Below are positions 25,861-35,968 of a DNA stretch of 64,000 nucleotides, in pieces. The notes below the pieces were generated by a model. The model was not told the DNA's origin and made no database searches. It was given only the letters and a program-made list of their open reading frames with translations. This DNA comes from Aureitalea sp. L0-47 (GTDB taxonomy: Bacteria > Bacteroidota > Bacteroidia > Flavobacteriales > Flavobacteriaceae), in assembly GCF_026126405.1 (NCBI RefSeq), contig NZ_JAFMTQ010000013.1, positions 44,137-108,136 of the forward strand. Reading direction: 5' to 3'. Numbering within the stretch: position 1 is the stretch's first letter; each line of letters begins with the position of its first letter. The translations under genes were made by a program, and so were the position numbers.

Positions 25861-25973
25861 TTGAGACTCCGCAAAAACCCTTGTAAATATTTGATTTACA
25901 GGGTTTTATTTTTAGTTGACAGTATCGTTGACAGAGCTATCGTATTTAAACTACGTTTGTCGCACCAAGAATA

Positions 25974-26207
25974 TTATTGGTCATGGTTCTCATGGCCATT
26001 AGTATGCTCGACCTCCTTTAAGCCCATACCGCATACCGGACACTTTGTATCTTTATCAGAATATGTTTTTTCGCCCTCACATTTCATAGGGCATTGGTAT
26101 TCGGCTACCGCTACTTCTTCTGAATTTTCAACTTTCTTGTTTTCATTTTTACAGCTTATAACTGTAAAGGCAGCTATTAACGCTAACCCTAACATTAGTT
26201 TTTTCAT
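25974..26207 (-). CDS. heavy-metal-binding-domain lipoprotein
   Basis: A 77-residue protein beginning MKKLMLGLALIAAFTVISC, a lipoprotein signal with the acylated cysteine at 19. The mature part is one heavy-metal-binding domain: YQCPMKCEGEKTY then DTKCPVCGMGL, a Cys/Met/His-rich zinc-ribbon-like fold that also occurs in CusB and CopA upstream, and a His-rich tail (HTNGHENH). It is the last gene of the metal operon and may act as a periplasmic copper or silver chaperone or buffer. The longer frame to 26315 is rejected because the ATG at 26207 begins a perfect lipoprotein signal. Confidence 0.85.
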   Translation of the reverse strand: MKKLMLGLALIAAFTVISCKNENKKVENSEEVAVAEYQCPMKCEGEKTYSDKDTKCPVCGMGLKEVEHTNGHENHDQ

Positions 26208-26227
26208 CTTTAAATTATTTATAGTTA

Positions 26228-28000
26228 CTACTCGATTACTTGTTTTACTTCTCCACAGGTTAGCATTGCTTCGCCAAAATATGGATTGATTACTTTTTCT
26301 TCTTTGCTCAACCAATATGCACCTTTATTGTTATCTGCCATCGGACAATATTCAACAAAGACTTTTTCATTAACACCAAACAGTTGAACAGCATTGATTA
26401 GGTTTGATGATAAATGTTTGAAATGGTCTCTCTGTACTTTTATAACTGACGTATTAGAAATAGAAGTCGCTGACGATTTGAGTTCTTTTTCTAATGACAT
26501 CCAATGGCTATGAGCCATATTATCTGACAAAAGCTTCATATCTATTTTATTCAAATTGTTTAGTAAACTTGTTGCGATTTCAGATGTGCTTTTTGAATCT
26601 TCTTTAACTAAAGCATCTTTTAAACCGATATAATCGTTGAAAACAGCTTTTAATTGCTCCTGGAAATTTTCCGGAACAACAATTCTTTCATTCTGATCGG
26701 TGGAGTCACTTTGTTTTATCGATGTATTCTTGTCTATTCCTAAATGGCCTTCGTGACCTGTTGAAATTTTGCCGCCTTCTTTATTCATCATTGACTTTTT
26801 ACCCTTTAATTGAGCTGCTGCATCTACCGTAAATGTTCCATTGGTTACAATTTCATTTCCAACAAATAAGCCCTCTAAAACTTCATATTCATTCCCAATT
26901 AGATTGCCTATTTTAACTTCACGCATTTCAAAAACTGGTTGGTCTGGAATTATTTTCAAATAGACCACAGAACGCTCACCCGTCCATAAAACAGCAGATT
27001 CAGGAATGGTTAATACTTCGTCATTGTTAGTTGTACTGCCTTCAACATTAGCGGTTACAAACATTCCTGGTTTAAATACATCATCCTTATTGTTTAGAAC
27101 TACACGCAAGGTTACCGTTCTTGTATTCGTGTTTAAAACTGGGTTTATAAAATCGACTGTGCCGTTAAACTCTTTGTTAGGATAGGCATTGGTTGTAATC
27201 ATCACATCTTGTCCTTTTCTAAAGTGGTCAATCTGATTTTCATAGACATCAAAATTTCCCCAAACTGTGGCGAGATTAGCAATTTTCAATAGGGGTTGAC
27301 CTTGTTTGATATAATCGCCTTGCTCTACCAGTTTTTCTGTGACTGTTCCCGAAACGGTTGCATATACAGGAAAGTTTTCTTTCACTTTTCCAGTTTCTTC
27401 AATCTGATTGATTTGATTTTCTGTTAGCTTCCATAATTTCAATTTACTGCGAACCGCTTTGTACAAAGCAGGTTGCGATTCTTTTAAAGATGCTGCCGTA
27501 ATCAATTCTTGCTGTGCCGCATAGAGCTCTGGAGAATAAATGGTTGCTAATAGCTGACCTTTTCCAACTTCTTCCCCTGTAAAACTCACATTCAAACGTT
27601 CAATTCTACCCGAAAAGTAACTTACCTGTACTGCATTGGCTTCTTCGTTTTCAGCAATTAAACCAGACAGTTTTATGGTATTGCCTTCTACATTGCCTTT
27701 ACCCACAACGGTTGTTTGGATATTGGCTAAAGCCATTGCGTTATCTGTGAGCTTGAATTGGTCTGCCAATAAGCCATCACTTCCACCTTCAGCAGGAATT
27801 AAATCCATCCCACAAATCGGACAATCGCCTGGTTCTGGTTGCATAATTTGAGGATGCATTGAACAGGTCCACATTTGAGTGGTTTCCACTATCTCGTCAT
27901 GATCATGTTCTGTTTCCTTATTTGACGAATAACCAAACAAAACCCAGCCTAATAATAGACCAATTGTGAGCAAGCCGATGTAAATTATATACTTTTTCAT
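26228..28000 (-). CDS. cusB: CusB-type periplasmic adaptor of an RND metal efflux pump
   Basis: A 590-residue membrane-fusion protein. A single N-terminal anchor (KKYIIYIGLLTIGLLLGW) is followed by a heavy-metal-binding domain (WTCSMHPQIM..CPICGMDL), then barrel-sandwich, helical hairpin and beta-barrel domains (YFSGRIERLNVSFTGEEVGKG; VSGTVTEKLVEQGDYIKQGQ). The last 150 residues form a DUF3347 domain ending EYCPMADNNKGAYWLS, which often carries copper ligands. It bridges CusA and the outer-membrane channel. ATG at 28000 is preferred to a TTG at 28015 that overlaps copA. Confidence 0.9.
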   Translation of the reverse strand: MKKYIIYIGLLTIGLLLGWVLFGYSSNKETEHDHDEIVETTQMWTCSMHPQIMQPEPGDCPICGMDLIPAEGGSDGLLADQFKLTDNAMALANIQTTVVGKGNVEGNTIKLSGLIAENEEANAVQVSYFSGRIERLNVSFTGEEVGKGQLLATIYSPELYAAQQELITAASLKESQPALYKAVRSKLKLWKLTENQINQIEETGKVKENFPVYATVSGTVTEKLVEQGDYIKQGQPLLKIANLATVWGNFDVYENQIDHFRKGQDVMITTNAYPNKEFNGTVDFINPVLNTNTRTVTLRVVLNNKDDVFKPGMFVTANVEGSTTNNDEVLTIPESAVLWTGERSVVYLKIIPDQPVFEMREVKIGNLIGNEYEVLEGLFVGNEIVTNGTFTVDAAAQLKGKKSMMNKEGGKISTGHEGHLGIDKNTSIKQSDSTDQNERIVVPENFQEQLKAVFNDYIGLKDALVKEDSKSTSEIATSLLNNLNKIDMKLLSDNMAHSHWMSLEKELKSSATSISNTSVIKVQRDHFKHLSSNLINAVQLFGVNEKVFVEYCPMADNNKGAYWLSKEEKVINPYFGEAMLTCGEVKQVIE

Positions 28001-28004
28001 TTTT

Positions 28005-30506
28005 CTATATTTCAATTGTTCTTAATCGTAATGCGTTACCTATAACCGAAACAGAGCTAAAACTCATTGCTAACGCTGCTATCATTGGCGAGAGTAATAT
28101 TCCAAAAAATGGGAACAATACACCTGCTGCAATAGGCACACCCAACGTGTTGTAGATAAGTGCAAAAAATAGGTTTTGCTTGATGTTTTTCATTACTGAA
28201 TCACTTAAATTCCTTGCTTTTACAATACCTTGTAGATCGCCTTTAACCAATGTAATCATTGCACTTTCAATTGCTACATCTGTTCCTGTTCCCATAGCAA
28301 TACCAACATCGCTTTTAGCTAAAGCTGGCGCATCGTTAATACCATCACCTGCCATAGCAACCACTTTTCCATTTTCTTGTAGTTTCTCTACTTCTTTGAG
28401 TTTGTCCTCGGGTAGCATACTGGCTTTGAAATCTGCCAGATTTAATTCTGATGCGACTGCTTGGGCTGTATCGTGATTATCACCTGTAAGCATTATTACA
28501 TTGATACCTTTATCTTGAAGAACTTTTATAGCCTTGGTACTTGTTTTCTTTATCTTGTCGCCAATAACCACATAGCCAACAACAACATTATCTAATGCTA
28601 AATAAGAAACCGTTTTACCCTGTTTTTGGTAGGTTATCGCTTCCTCTTTCATTTTAGATGTAATGTCTGCTTTGGTGTAATCCATCATTTTAGGATTACC
28701 CAATGCTACATTTTTGCCATCTATTTTCGCTTCAACCCCTTTTCCAGTAACAGCACTAAAATTTTCGGACTTAAGTATTTCAGCTTTATGCTCTTTTCCA
28801 TATTTAACGGTAGCTTCAGCTAAAGGATGTTCGCTATTTGTATTTAATGAAACGATGTATTGTAGCAACTCTTTTTCGCTTAAAACCTCATTAAAAGCGC
28901 CTACGGTTTCAACTGTTGGTTTTCCTTCGGTAATTGTACCAGTTTTGTCAACTATGAGTACATCTACTTTATTCATTTTTTCAAGTGCTTCGGCATTTTT
29001 AATCAACACACCATTTTGAGCACCTTTACCCACACCAACCATTACAGACATTGGTGTTGCTAAACCTAATGCACAAGGACACGCAATAATTAAAACTGCA
29101 ATGGCATTGACCAACGCAAAGACGTAAGCAGGTTCTGGTCCCCAAATTGACCATACAATGAAGGTTATGACCGATATGATAACTACAATTGGTACAAAGT
29201 AACCCGAAACTTTATCGGCTAAATTTTGAATAGGTGCACGACTTCTACTGGCATCATTCACCATATGAATAATTTGAGATAGCAAGGTGTCACTTCCTAC
29301 CTTTTCCGCTTTCATTAAAAAGGATTGATTCCCATTGATTGTTCCGCTACTTACTTTATCATTTTCAGCTTTGTTTACTGGAATAGGCTCACCTGTAATC
29401 ATTGATTCGTCAATACTAGTATTGCCTTTTGTAATCACACCATCTACAGGAATTTTATCTCCTGGTTTTACTTTAATAATATCATTAAGTTCAATCTCGT
29501 CAATACTGACTTCAATTTCCTCACCATCTACAATTTTTAAAGCTTTATTTGGTGCTAATTTCAACAGTTCCTTAACTGCCGAATTTGTTTTACTATGTGC
29601 ACGAGCTTCTAACAGTTGACCTAAAAGCACCAATGTCAAAATAACCGTTGCTGCTTCAAAATATACGTGAACAGCACCTGATTCCGTTTTGAATTGTTCA
29701 GGGAATACATCTGGAAATAACAATCCCACGACACTAAACAACCAAGCTACCCCTGCACCAATACCAATAAGCGTAAACATATTGAGATTCCACGTTTTAA
29801 TGCTTCTATATGCACGTTCAAAAAACATCCAAGTGGCATAAAATACTACTGGAATAGACAACGCAAACTGAATCCAGTTCCAATATTGCTGTTTCATTAT
29901 GTCGTATAACGGATTGTTATGAACCATTTCACTCATTGCGATTAAGAAAATTGGCAAGGTAAATGCTGTGGCAACCCAAAACTTTTTTAATAGCTTTTTA
30001 TAGGTTTTTTCTTCTGCTGAAAGGTCAGGTTGCATTGGCACTAAATCCATTCCACAAATTGGACACGAACCTGCTTCGTCTTTGATTATTTCTGGATGCA
30101 TAGGACACGTCCATTGTTCTGTTGAAGAAGTTGATAGATTTTGTTCTTCGACCAAATCCATTCCGCAAACAGGACAGTCACCAGGTTGGTCATAGGTTTT
30201 ATCATCTTCACAATGCATAGGACAATAAAATGTCCCAGTACCCCTCCCTTTGGATTGAATATCATTTTTATCTTCTGAATGATAATGCTCACCCGGTTTA
30301 TGAATGCTGTATCTGCCACCATCATTTTTCAATACGTCTTGAAATGTTTCTATCTCAATATGTGAATCCGTTTCTATTTGAGCTTCAGCCTTTTGTAAAT
30401 CGACGATTACCTTAGAAACACCTTTAACCTTTGAAAGTGATTCCTCAATATGATTTCGGCATCCGTTGCAAGTCATTCCGTGAATGTGATAGGTATGTTT
30501 CATCAT
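28005..30506 (-). CDS. copA: copper/silver-translocating P1B-type ATPase
   Basis: An 833-residue ATPase. An N-terminal HMA domain has GMTCNGC (C13, C16); two heavy-metal-binding domains follow (YCPMHCEDDKTY..CPVCGMDL and WTCPMHPEII..CPICGMDL), then eight membrane helices with the ion-pathway CPC in IACPCALGLATP, the phosphorylation site DKTGTITEGKP, the HP motif in SEHPLAEA and GDGINDAPALA. It exports monovalent copper or silver from the cytoplasm, complementing the periplasmic CusABC pump. Its start overlaps the stop of the TolC gene by four bases. Confidence 0.94.
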   Translation of the reverse strand: MMKHTYHIHGMTCNGCRNHIEESLSKVKGVSKVIVDLQKAEAQIETDSHIEIETFQDVLKNDGGRYSIHKPGEHYHSEDKNDIQSKGRGTGTFYCPMHCEDDKTYDQPGDCPVCGMDLVEEQNLSTSSTEQWTCPMHPEIIKDEAGSCPICGMDLVPMQPDLSAEEKTYKKLLKKFWVATAFTLPIFLIAMSEMVHNNPLYDIMKQQYWNWIQFALSIPVVFYATWMFFERAYRSIKTWNLNMFTLIGIGAGVAWLFSVVGLLFPDVFPEQFKTESGAVHVYFEAATVILTLVLLGQLLEARAHSKTNSAVKELLKLAPNKALKIVDGEEIEVSIDEIELNDIIKVKPGDKIPVDGVITKGNTSIDESMITGEPIPVNKAENDKVSSGTINGNQSFLMKAEKVGSDTLLSQIIHMVNDASRSRAPIQNLADKVSGYFVPIVVIISVITFIVWSIWGPEPAYVFALVNAIAVLIIACPCALGLATPMSVMVGVGKGAQNGVLIKNAEALEKMNKVDVLIVDKTGTITEGKPTVETVGAFNEVLSEKELLQYIVSLNTNSEHPLAEATVKYGKEHKAEILKSENFSAVTGKGVEAKIDGKNVALGNPKMMDYTKADITSKMKEEAITYQKQGKTVSYLALDNVVVGYVVIGDKIKKTSTKAIKVLQDKGINVIMLTGDNHDTAQAVASELNLADFKASMLPEDKLKEVEKLQENGKVVAMAGDGINDAPALAKSDVGIAMGTGTDVAIESAMITLVKGDLQGIVKARNLSDSVMKNIKQNLFFALIYNTLGVPIAAGVLFPFFGILLSPMIAALAMSFSSVSVIGNALRLRTIEI

Positions 30507-31741
30507 TGGTGTGTTAAATAATTGACTATTGTGGTTTGCATATAGTAATTCTTCACTGACTCAATCTGATTCATTTGGAACTTCAATTGCAATTCTTGAA
30601 TGTCCAATACATCATTGAAATCAATCGTTCCTGTTTCATAACTTTTAATTAAGATTTGTTCAGCATCTTTGGCCTGCCTTAAGTTTTTGGTTTGAGTCAC
30701 ATTGCTTATTCTTGCTGAATGACGATCATATACAGCCTTATCCAAAAGAATTTCCAAGCGATTAAGACGTTCTTGCTTTTGAGATTGAATTTCCTGTTGT
30801 TGCAACTCATTTTGCCTGGAACGGGAATTATACTTTTTATTAAAAATTGGAATCGAAACCGAAAGCATTGGCATCAAAATATCCTTGCCATTATCGATAA
30901 AACTCATATCCGGACGCCTGTCAACATTGACATAATCTATTCCGAAACCAATCATTGGACTGCTTTCTTTTTGGTTTAATAATTCGGATTGTTCTACTGA
31001 TTGGTAGAGTTTGTCGAATTTAAGCAGTTCGGGATGCAATGTTAAATTTCCAGAATTGAGTTCAATATCTTCTGGAGGGATCACTAATTCATCAACCACA
31101 TTAACTGGAATATCATTTGCCCTGTTTAATAGATTATTGAACTTGGTTTGTTCCGCTAAAAATTGTTGCTGTAACACCTGTTTCAGTTGTTGTATTTCGT
31201 TCTGTCGCATTTGCAACCGTAATACATCCACTGCAGAAGCTTTTCCTACCTCAACTGAAGTTAGTGCCAAGGTTTCATAAGTGTTAAGTAACCTGATGTT
31301 TTCAGTTAATACCTCTTGCTTGGCCTTGTTCGCATATAAGTTGTAATACGATTGTGATACAGATGCTATTAATTTTCGCTTTGCGATAACAATGTCTTCG
31401 TATTCAGCATCTGCTAATGAACTCACATAATTTTCTCTCGCAGTAATGGTCCCAAACCACGGTAACATTTGTTTAGCCGAAACCTTAAAGCGTTGTGCGC
31501 CTGTTCGGGTTTCTGGTTCACTTACAAAATAGCCAACACCTAATTCGGTATTAGCTAGGGTATTTACCTCATTAACCTTTTCCGAAGCTATTTTATATTG
31601 TAACTCGAATTTTTGAATTTCCGGGTTTTTCTCGATGGCTTCATTTATGAACTCTTCCAAACGCTGAGCACTTAGGTTTAGACCAAAGAGTAAAGAACAA
31701 AGAATGAAGACTATTTTTTTATGTGATTTTATGAATTTCAT
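30503..31741 (-). CDS. cusC: TolC/CusC-family outer-membrane efflux channel
   Basis: A 412-residue protein with a signal peptide (to about residue 25, ..LSAQ) and two repeated halves of long coiled helices, each with the outer-membrane efflux protein pattern (EKNPEIQKFELQYKIA; SVSQSYYNLYANKAKQEVL; GKASAVDVLRLQMRQNE; YETGTIDFNDVLDIQEL). Three copies would form the exit duct for CusBA. The gene overlaps cusA by four bases and copA by four bases, so all are translated from one message. Confidence 0.9.
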   Translation of the reverse strand: MKFIKSHKKIVFILCSLLFGLNLSAQRLEEFINEAIEKNPEIQKFELQYKIASEKVNEVNTLANTELGVGYFVSEPETRTGAQRFKVSAKQMLPWFGTITARENYVSSLADAEYEDIVIAKRKLIASVSQSYYNLYANKAKQEVLTENIRLLNTYETLALTSVEVGKASAVDVLRLQMRQNEIQQLKQVLQQQFLAEQTKFNNLLNRANDIPVNVVDELVIPPEDIELNSGNLTLHPELLKFDKLYQSVEQSELLNQKESSPMIGFGIDYVNVDRRPDMSFIDNGKDILMPMLSVSIPIFNKKYNSRSRQNELQQQEIQSQKQERLNRLEILLDKAVYDRHSARISNVTQTKNLRQAKDAEQILIKSYETGTIDFNDVLDIQELQLKFQMNQIESVKNYYMQTTIVNYLTHQ

Positions 31742-34700
31742 TTGGCTGTTCTTTTAAGTTGAACTTCTGCTTTCCAACTGTACAATACTGGTACAACAAA
31801 TAGGGTAATCAATGCTATGAGCATCCCACCAAAACTTGGTATTGCCATAGGAATCATAATATCACTTCCTCGTCCAGTTGAGGTTAATACTGGCAGTAAT
31901 GCCAATATGGTAGTAGCTGTCGTCATTAAACAAGGTCTGATACGCTTTTCACCTGCTTCAACAACTGATGATCTAACCTGTTTTTTGTTCTCCGGTGCAT
32001 TTCTGTCAAATGTTTGCGTTAAATAGGTTGCCATTACTACGCCATCATCGGTGGCAATTCCGAAAAGGGCAATAAACCCAACCCAAACCGCTACACTTAA
32101 ATTTATCGGGTGCATTTGGAACAAATCGCGCAAATTTTCACCAAAGAAATTGAAGTTTAGAAACCATCCTTGACCATAGAGCCATATCATTAGAAAACCA
32201 CCTGCAAATGCTACTGCAATGCCAGTGAATACCATTAGTGATGTGCCAACCGAACGGAACTGGAAATACAGAATCAAAAAGATTATTAGCAGTGCCAATG
32301 GCACAACAACCGATAAGGTTTTCTCTGCTCTCAATTGATTTTCATATGTTCCCGTGAATTGATAGTTAATGCCTTTTGGTACTATTAATTCGCCACTATC
32401 TATCTTTTGTTGAATTAAGGTTTGTGCATTTTCAACCACATTTACTTCCGCAAATCCATCCATTTTATCAAATAACACATAACCAACTAAAAATGTGTCT
32501 TCGCTCTTGATCACTTGTGGACCTTGTTCGTATCGTATTGTTGCTAATTCGCTTAAAGGAATTGGACTGCCTTTTTCGACTGGCACATAGATTTGTTTTA
32601 AATCGGTCGGGTTAGCTCGTAATTCCCTGGGGTAGCGCACACGAACACCATATCGTTCGCGACCTTCAACGGTTTGGGTTAATACCATTCCACCTACGGC
32701 GACCTTTAATACGTTCTGTACGTCATTAATGGATATACCATAACGTGCTATTTTCTCTCTATTAATATCAATTAGCAGGTAAGGCTTACCAACAATCCGA
32801 TCTGCGAATACCGCCTCTTGTTTGACTCCTTCAGCCTGTTTTAAGATGTTTTCTAATTGGACACCAAATGCCTCTATTTTTTTTAAATCCTGACCTTTAA
32901 CTTTGATTCCCATAGGTGCTCGCATTCCTGTTTGAAGCATCACCAATCGGGTTTCAATGGGTTGTAGTTTTGGTGCTGAGGTGACGCCTGGAAGTTTAGT
33001 GACTTTTACGATTGCGTTCCATATATCGTCTGGTGACTGTATTTCTGGTCGCCAATTACGGTAGAACTTACCATTGTTATCTTCGATCAATTGAAACCTT
33101 TTTACCGTGTTTAAAGTGACATTTTCAGAATTATTTGGGTTTGCAATAAAACGACCATCTTTCAACTCAAATAAACCATCATCATTCACTTTAAAGCGTT
33201 GACGCTGACCGTTTTCATTCAGCATATACTCTGGTTTGTACTGAATTACATTTTCATACATTGATAATGGTGCCGGATCTAAAGCTGATTCTGTTCGACC
33301 TGCTTTACCTACCACTGTTTCAATCTCTGGAATACTGGCTACTGCCATATCCAATTGCTGTAAAACACGTTTATTTTCTTCTATGCCAGAATGTGGCATT
33401 GAGGTTGGCATTAGTAAAAAAGAGCCTTCATTTAATGATGGCATAAACTCTTTACCGGTGTTTTTCATAATGAAAAAACCTGCAATTACAATCGCAGTTG
33501 GGACAGACAAAAAGAGCAACTTGTTATCTAAACACCACTTTAAAATTCGTGTGTAGTATTTGATGAATAATGAGAAAATGCCTAATAAGCCAAAGCAAAT
33601 AATACTAACAAAAATGAGATTCCAGAAAATGCTTTTATCAACGCCTAATGGTCTCCAATATTGAGCTAACAGGAATACTATTGCTGATGCGGAAATAATG
33701 ATATTAGTAAGGTTTGATTCCTTTTCGGTTATCTTTTCTTGTAGATTAAGTAGTGCTGTAATTCCAAAAGCTATCAATATCAATCCTAACCAATACCCAT
33801 AGACTATGACAACCATACCTAACGCAATTAAAACGCTATTTAAACCATATTTAAAATTGGATTTAATGCTCTTCTTTCTGAATAAAAATGCTGCAAACGG
33901 TGGAATAAAGAACAACGCTACTATGATTGATGCTGTAAGCGCAAATGTTTTGGTAAATGCTAATGGCCTGAATAGTTTTCCTTCTGCTCCAATCATTGTA
34001 AATACAGGAATAAAACTGATGATCGTTGTCATTACTGCGGTAACGATTGCACCAGACACTTCGGTCGTGGCGTAATAAACTACTTTATTTATTGGAAGTC
34101 CATTATTGTTTTCGTCTAAATGCCTGATAATATTTTCTGAAAGAATAACACCAACATCGACCATTGTACCAATGGCGATCGCAATTCCTGATAAAGCGAC
34201 AATATTTGCATCCACTCCAAAGAGTTTCATTGCAATAAAGACCATTAAAACTGCTACGGGTAATAAGCCTGAGATTAATACTGAAGCCCGAAGATTAAAT
34301 ACCATAATGATAATGACCAGAATGGTGATTAGTATTTCTAAAGTCAATGCTTCGTTAAGAGTGCCTAATGTTTCCTGTATAAGTTCTGTTCTGTCATAGA
34401 ATGGTACTATGGTTAATTGCGACGTTCTTCCGTCTGCCAAAACTTTTGAAGGTAGTCCTGTACTTAATTCGTTGATTTTCTCTTTTACATTATTAATAAC
34501 TTCCATTGGGTTTGCACCATAACGCGCAACTACCACAGCTCCGACAACTTCTGCACCTTCTTTATCCAATATTCCTCTTCTGGTTGCCGGACCCAATGAG
34601 ACTTTTCCAATATCTTTTATCCTAATAGCTGTAAACTCCTCGGAGGCCACCACGGCATTTTCTATGTCTGCAATAGACTTCACATAACCCAGGCCACGTA

Positions 34701-35445
34701 CCAAATATTCAGCTTGGTTGATCTCCAGTGTTTGTGCCCCAATATCTTTATTACTTTCCTTAACCGCTTTTACAACATGATGTAAACCAATATTATACTG
34801 ACGCAATAATTCCGGATTAACATCAACTTGATATTCCTGAACATACCCGCCAATAGAAGCTACCTCGGATACACCACTCGCTGACGATAGTGCATATTTT
34901 ACATAGTAGTCCTGGATGCTCCGCAGTTCCTGTAAATCCCAGCCACCGGTAACATTTCCGTTTTCATCACGGCCTTCCAGTGTATACCAAAATATTTGAC
35001 CTAATCCCGTTGCATCCGGACCCAAGGCAGGATTCACCCCTTCGGGTAACAATCCACTTGGTAAAGAGTTGAGTTTTTCGAGAATACGACTTCGACTCCA
35101 ATAGAACTCTATGTCTTCTTCAAAAATGATGTAGATACTTGAAAAGCCAAACATCGAAGAACTACGAATGGTTTTTACTCCTGGTATTCCTAAAAGCGAT
35201 GTGGTTAATGGATAGGTAATTTGATCCTCAATATCCTGTGGTGAACGACCATCCCATTTTGTAAATACGATTTGTTGATTCTCGCCAATATCGGGAATGG
35301 CGTCTACTGCCACTGGGTCATTTGGTAGAAATCCAATGTCCCAGTTAAAAGGAGCATTTATTGTTCCCCAACCTACAAAAAGGACAAGCAGTAATAGAGC
35401 TACGAGTTTATTTTCTATTAAAAATTTGATGCTTTTATTTAGCAT
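31738..35445 (-). CDS. cusA: CusA/CzcA-type heavy-metal RND pump
   Basis: A 1235-residue RND transporter, rather longer than the usual 1050 because of inserted segments (about 570-680 and 760-800). Motifs: KWDGRSPQDIEDQITYPL near the N-terminus, SGIAIAIGTMVDVGVILSEN in TM4 with the proton-relay aspartate, GKAGRTESALDPAPLSM in the periplasmic cleft and FGIATDDGVVMATY late. Monovalent copper/silver is favoured by the partners (CopA with CPC, metal-binding domains with Cys and Met); divalent metals (Czc) are not excluded. First pump gene of the block, 107 nt after the HYC_CC_PP gene. Confidence 0.92.
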   Translation of the reverse strand: MLNKSIKFLIENKLVALLLLVLFVGWGTINAPFNWDIGFLPNDPVAVDAIPDIGENQQIVFTKWDGRSPQDIEDQITYPLTTSLLGIPGVKTIRSSSMFGFSSIYIIFEEDIEFYWSRSRILEKLNSLPSGLLPEGVNPALGPDATGLGQIFWYTLEGRDENGNVTGGWDLQELRSIQDYYVKYALSSASGVSEVASIGGYVQEYQVDVNPELLRQYNIGLHHVVKAVKESNKDIGAQTLEINQAEYLVRGLGYVKSIADIENAVVASEEFTAIRIKDIGKVSLGPATRRGILDKEGAEVVGAVVVARYGANPMEVINNVKEKINELSTGLPSKVLADGRTSQLTIVPFYDRTELIQETLGTLNEALTLEILITILVIIIMVFNLRASVLISGLLPVAVLMVFIAMKLFGVDANIVALSGIAIAIGTMVDVGVILSENIIRHLDENNNGLPINKVVYYATTEVSGAIVTAVMTTIISFIPVFTMIGAEGKLFRPLAFTKTFALTASIIVALFFIPPFAAFLFRKKSIKSNFKYGLNSVLIALGMVVIVYGYWLGLILIAFGITALLNLQEKITEKESNLTNIIISASAIVFLLAQYWRPLGVDKSIFWNLIFVSIICFGLLGIFSLFIKYYTRILKWCLDNKLLFLSVPTAIVIAGFFIMKNTGKEFMPSLNEGSFLLMPTSMPHSGIEENKRVLQQLDMAVASIPEIETVVGKAGRTESALDPAPLSMYENVIQYKPEYMLNENGQRQRFKVNDDGLFELKDGRFIANPNNSENVTLNTVKRFQLIEDNNGKFYRNWRPEIQSPDDIWNAIVKVTKLPGVTSAPKLQPIETRLVMLQTGMRAPMGIKVKGQDLKKIEAFGVQLENILKQAEGVKQEAVFADRIVGKPYLLIDINREKIARYGISINDVQNVLKVAVGGMVLTQTVEGRERYGVRVRYPRELRANPTDLKQIYVPVEKGSPIPLSELATIRYEQGPQVIKSEDTFLVGYVLFDKMDGFAEVNVVENAQTLIQQKIDSGELIVPKGINYQFTGTYENQLRAEKTLSVVVPLALLIIFLILYFQFRSVGTSLMVFTGIAVAFAGGFLMIWLYGQGWFLNFNFFGENLRDLFQMHPINLSVAVWVGFIALFGIATDDGVVMATYLTQTFDRNAPENKKQVRSSVVEAGEKRIRPCLMTTATTILALLPVLTSTGRGSDIMIPMAIPSFGGMLIALITLFVVPVLYSWKAEVQLKRTAK

Positions 35446-35474
35446 TGACTTTGATAATTAAGCAATTAGACTTT

Positions 35475-35491
35475 GGTGTTAGGAAAACACC
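35475..35491. promoter_or_regulatory. inverted repeat upstream of cusA (possible operator)
   Basis: GGTGTT (35475-35480) and AACACC (35486-35491) form a perfect six-base inverted repeat around AGGAA in the 107-nt gap between the HYC_CC_PP gene and cusA. It could be a regulator site or a small attenuating hairpin; no metal-sensor gene is present in the block. Confidence 0.3.
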
Positions 35492-35552
35492 GAATACTAC
35501 AAATTATCCTTACGACAGAAAGTCAAAGGATAAAACAGTCTATTGTTTAAAA

Positions 35553-35960
35553 TCAAATTAAATAGGTCTCGTCAATCTTGTAGATTTGCCTTATAACGAG
35601 TGGTGGCCTGTATTCTTCGTAAGAACTTACGTTTTGATCTAAACCTTCAAAAAGGTTGATGTAGGAATAAGCGAAGGAAGCTATAAATACTTGTTGCTCA
35701 AATGAAATTTTATCAATTTGTAATTCATCTTGACCTTCAACAACTAACTGCTTATCATCACAACAGTTCTTTTTTGTGATTGCACAGCCCTCTGTTGAGG
35801 GTTTGTCCATTTCCATACCACAACCTTTGGTTTTTTGGAAAATGGCCGTTTCAACCAATGAATCGCCACAATAGTGCATGTTCACAGTAAATGACATTGT
35901 AGAAAATAAGACTACAAATGCCAGTAACAAAGACAACATTTTGTGGAATACCTGCTTCAT
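35553..35960 (-). CDS. HYC_CC_PP family protein
   Basis: A 135-residue small exported or membrane-anchored protein with an N-terminal hydrophobic segment (MLSLLLAFVVLFSTMSF). It has the three landmarks after which the family is named: HYCGDSLVE (residues 29-31 HYC), NCCDD and a late YRPPLV. Extra cysteines (KGCGMEMD, EGCAITKKNCC) and Met/His suggest metal binding. Position at the head of the copper/silver operon supports a role in metal handling; the exact function is not known. Confidence 0.82.
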   Translation of the reverse strand: MKQVFHKMLSLLLAFVVLFSTMSFTVNMHYCGDSLVETAIFQKTKGCGMEMDKPSTEGCAITKKNCCDDKQLVVEGQDELQIDKISFEQQVFIASFAYSYINLFEGLDQNVSSYEEYRPPLVIRQIYKIDETYLI

Positions 35961-35968
35961 TCTAAAAT

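Larger units (their letters stand above)
25476..25908 (+). repeat. three diverged tandem units, each starting with the tRNA-Ser 3' end plus a terminator-like hairpin
   Basis: Unit 1 starts inside the tRNA at 25476; unit 2 starts at 25646, exactly 170 bp later, and repeats the first 50 bp with one mismatch (C to T in the hairpin loop). The sequence behind each is also alignable though diverged (both end in a similar ..TTT.TATG segment and a GGGATCA). A third, more degraded start lies at 25856-25873 (AATCC..CTCCGCAAAA) with its own hairpin AAACCC..GGGTTT (25875-25906). Repeated 3' tRNA ends are typical scars of site-specific integration, so these may be att sites of the adjoining metal-resistance block. 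Confidence 0.75.
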
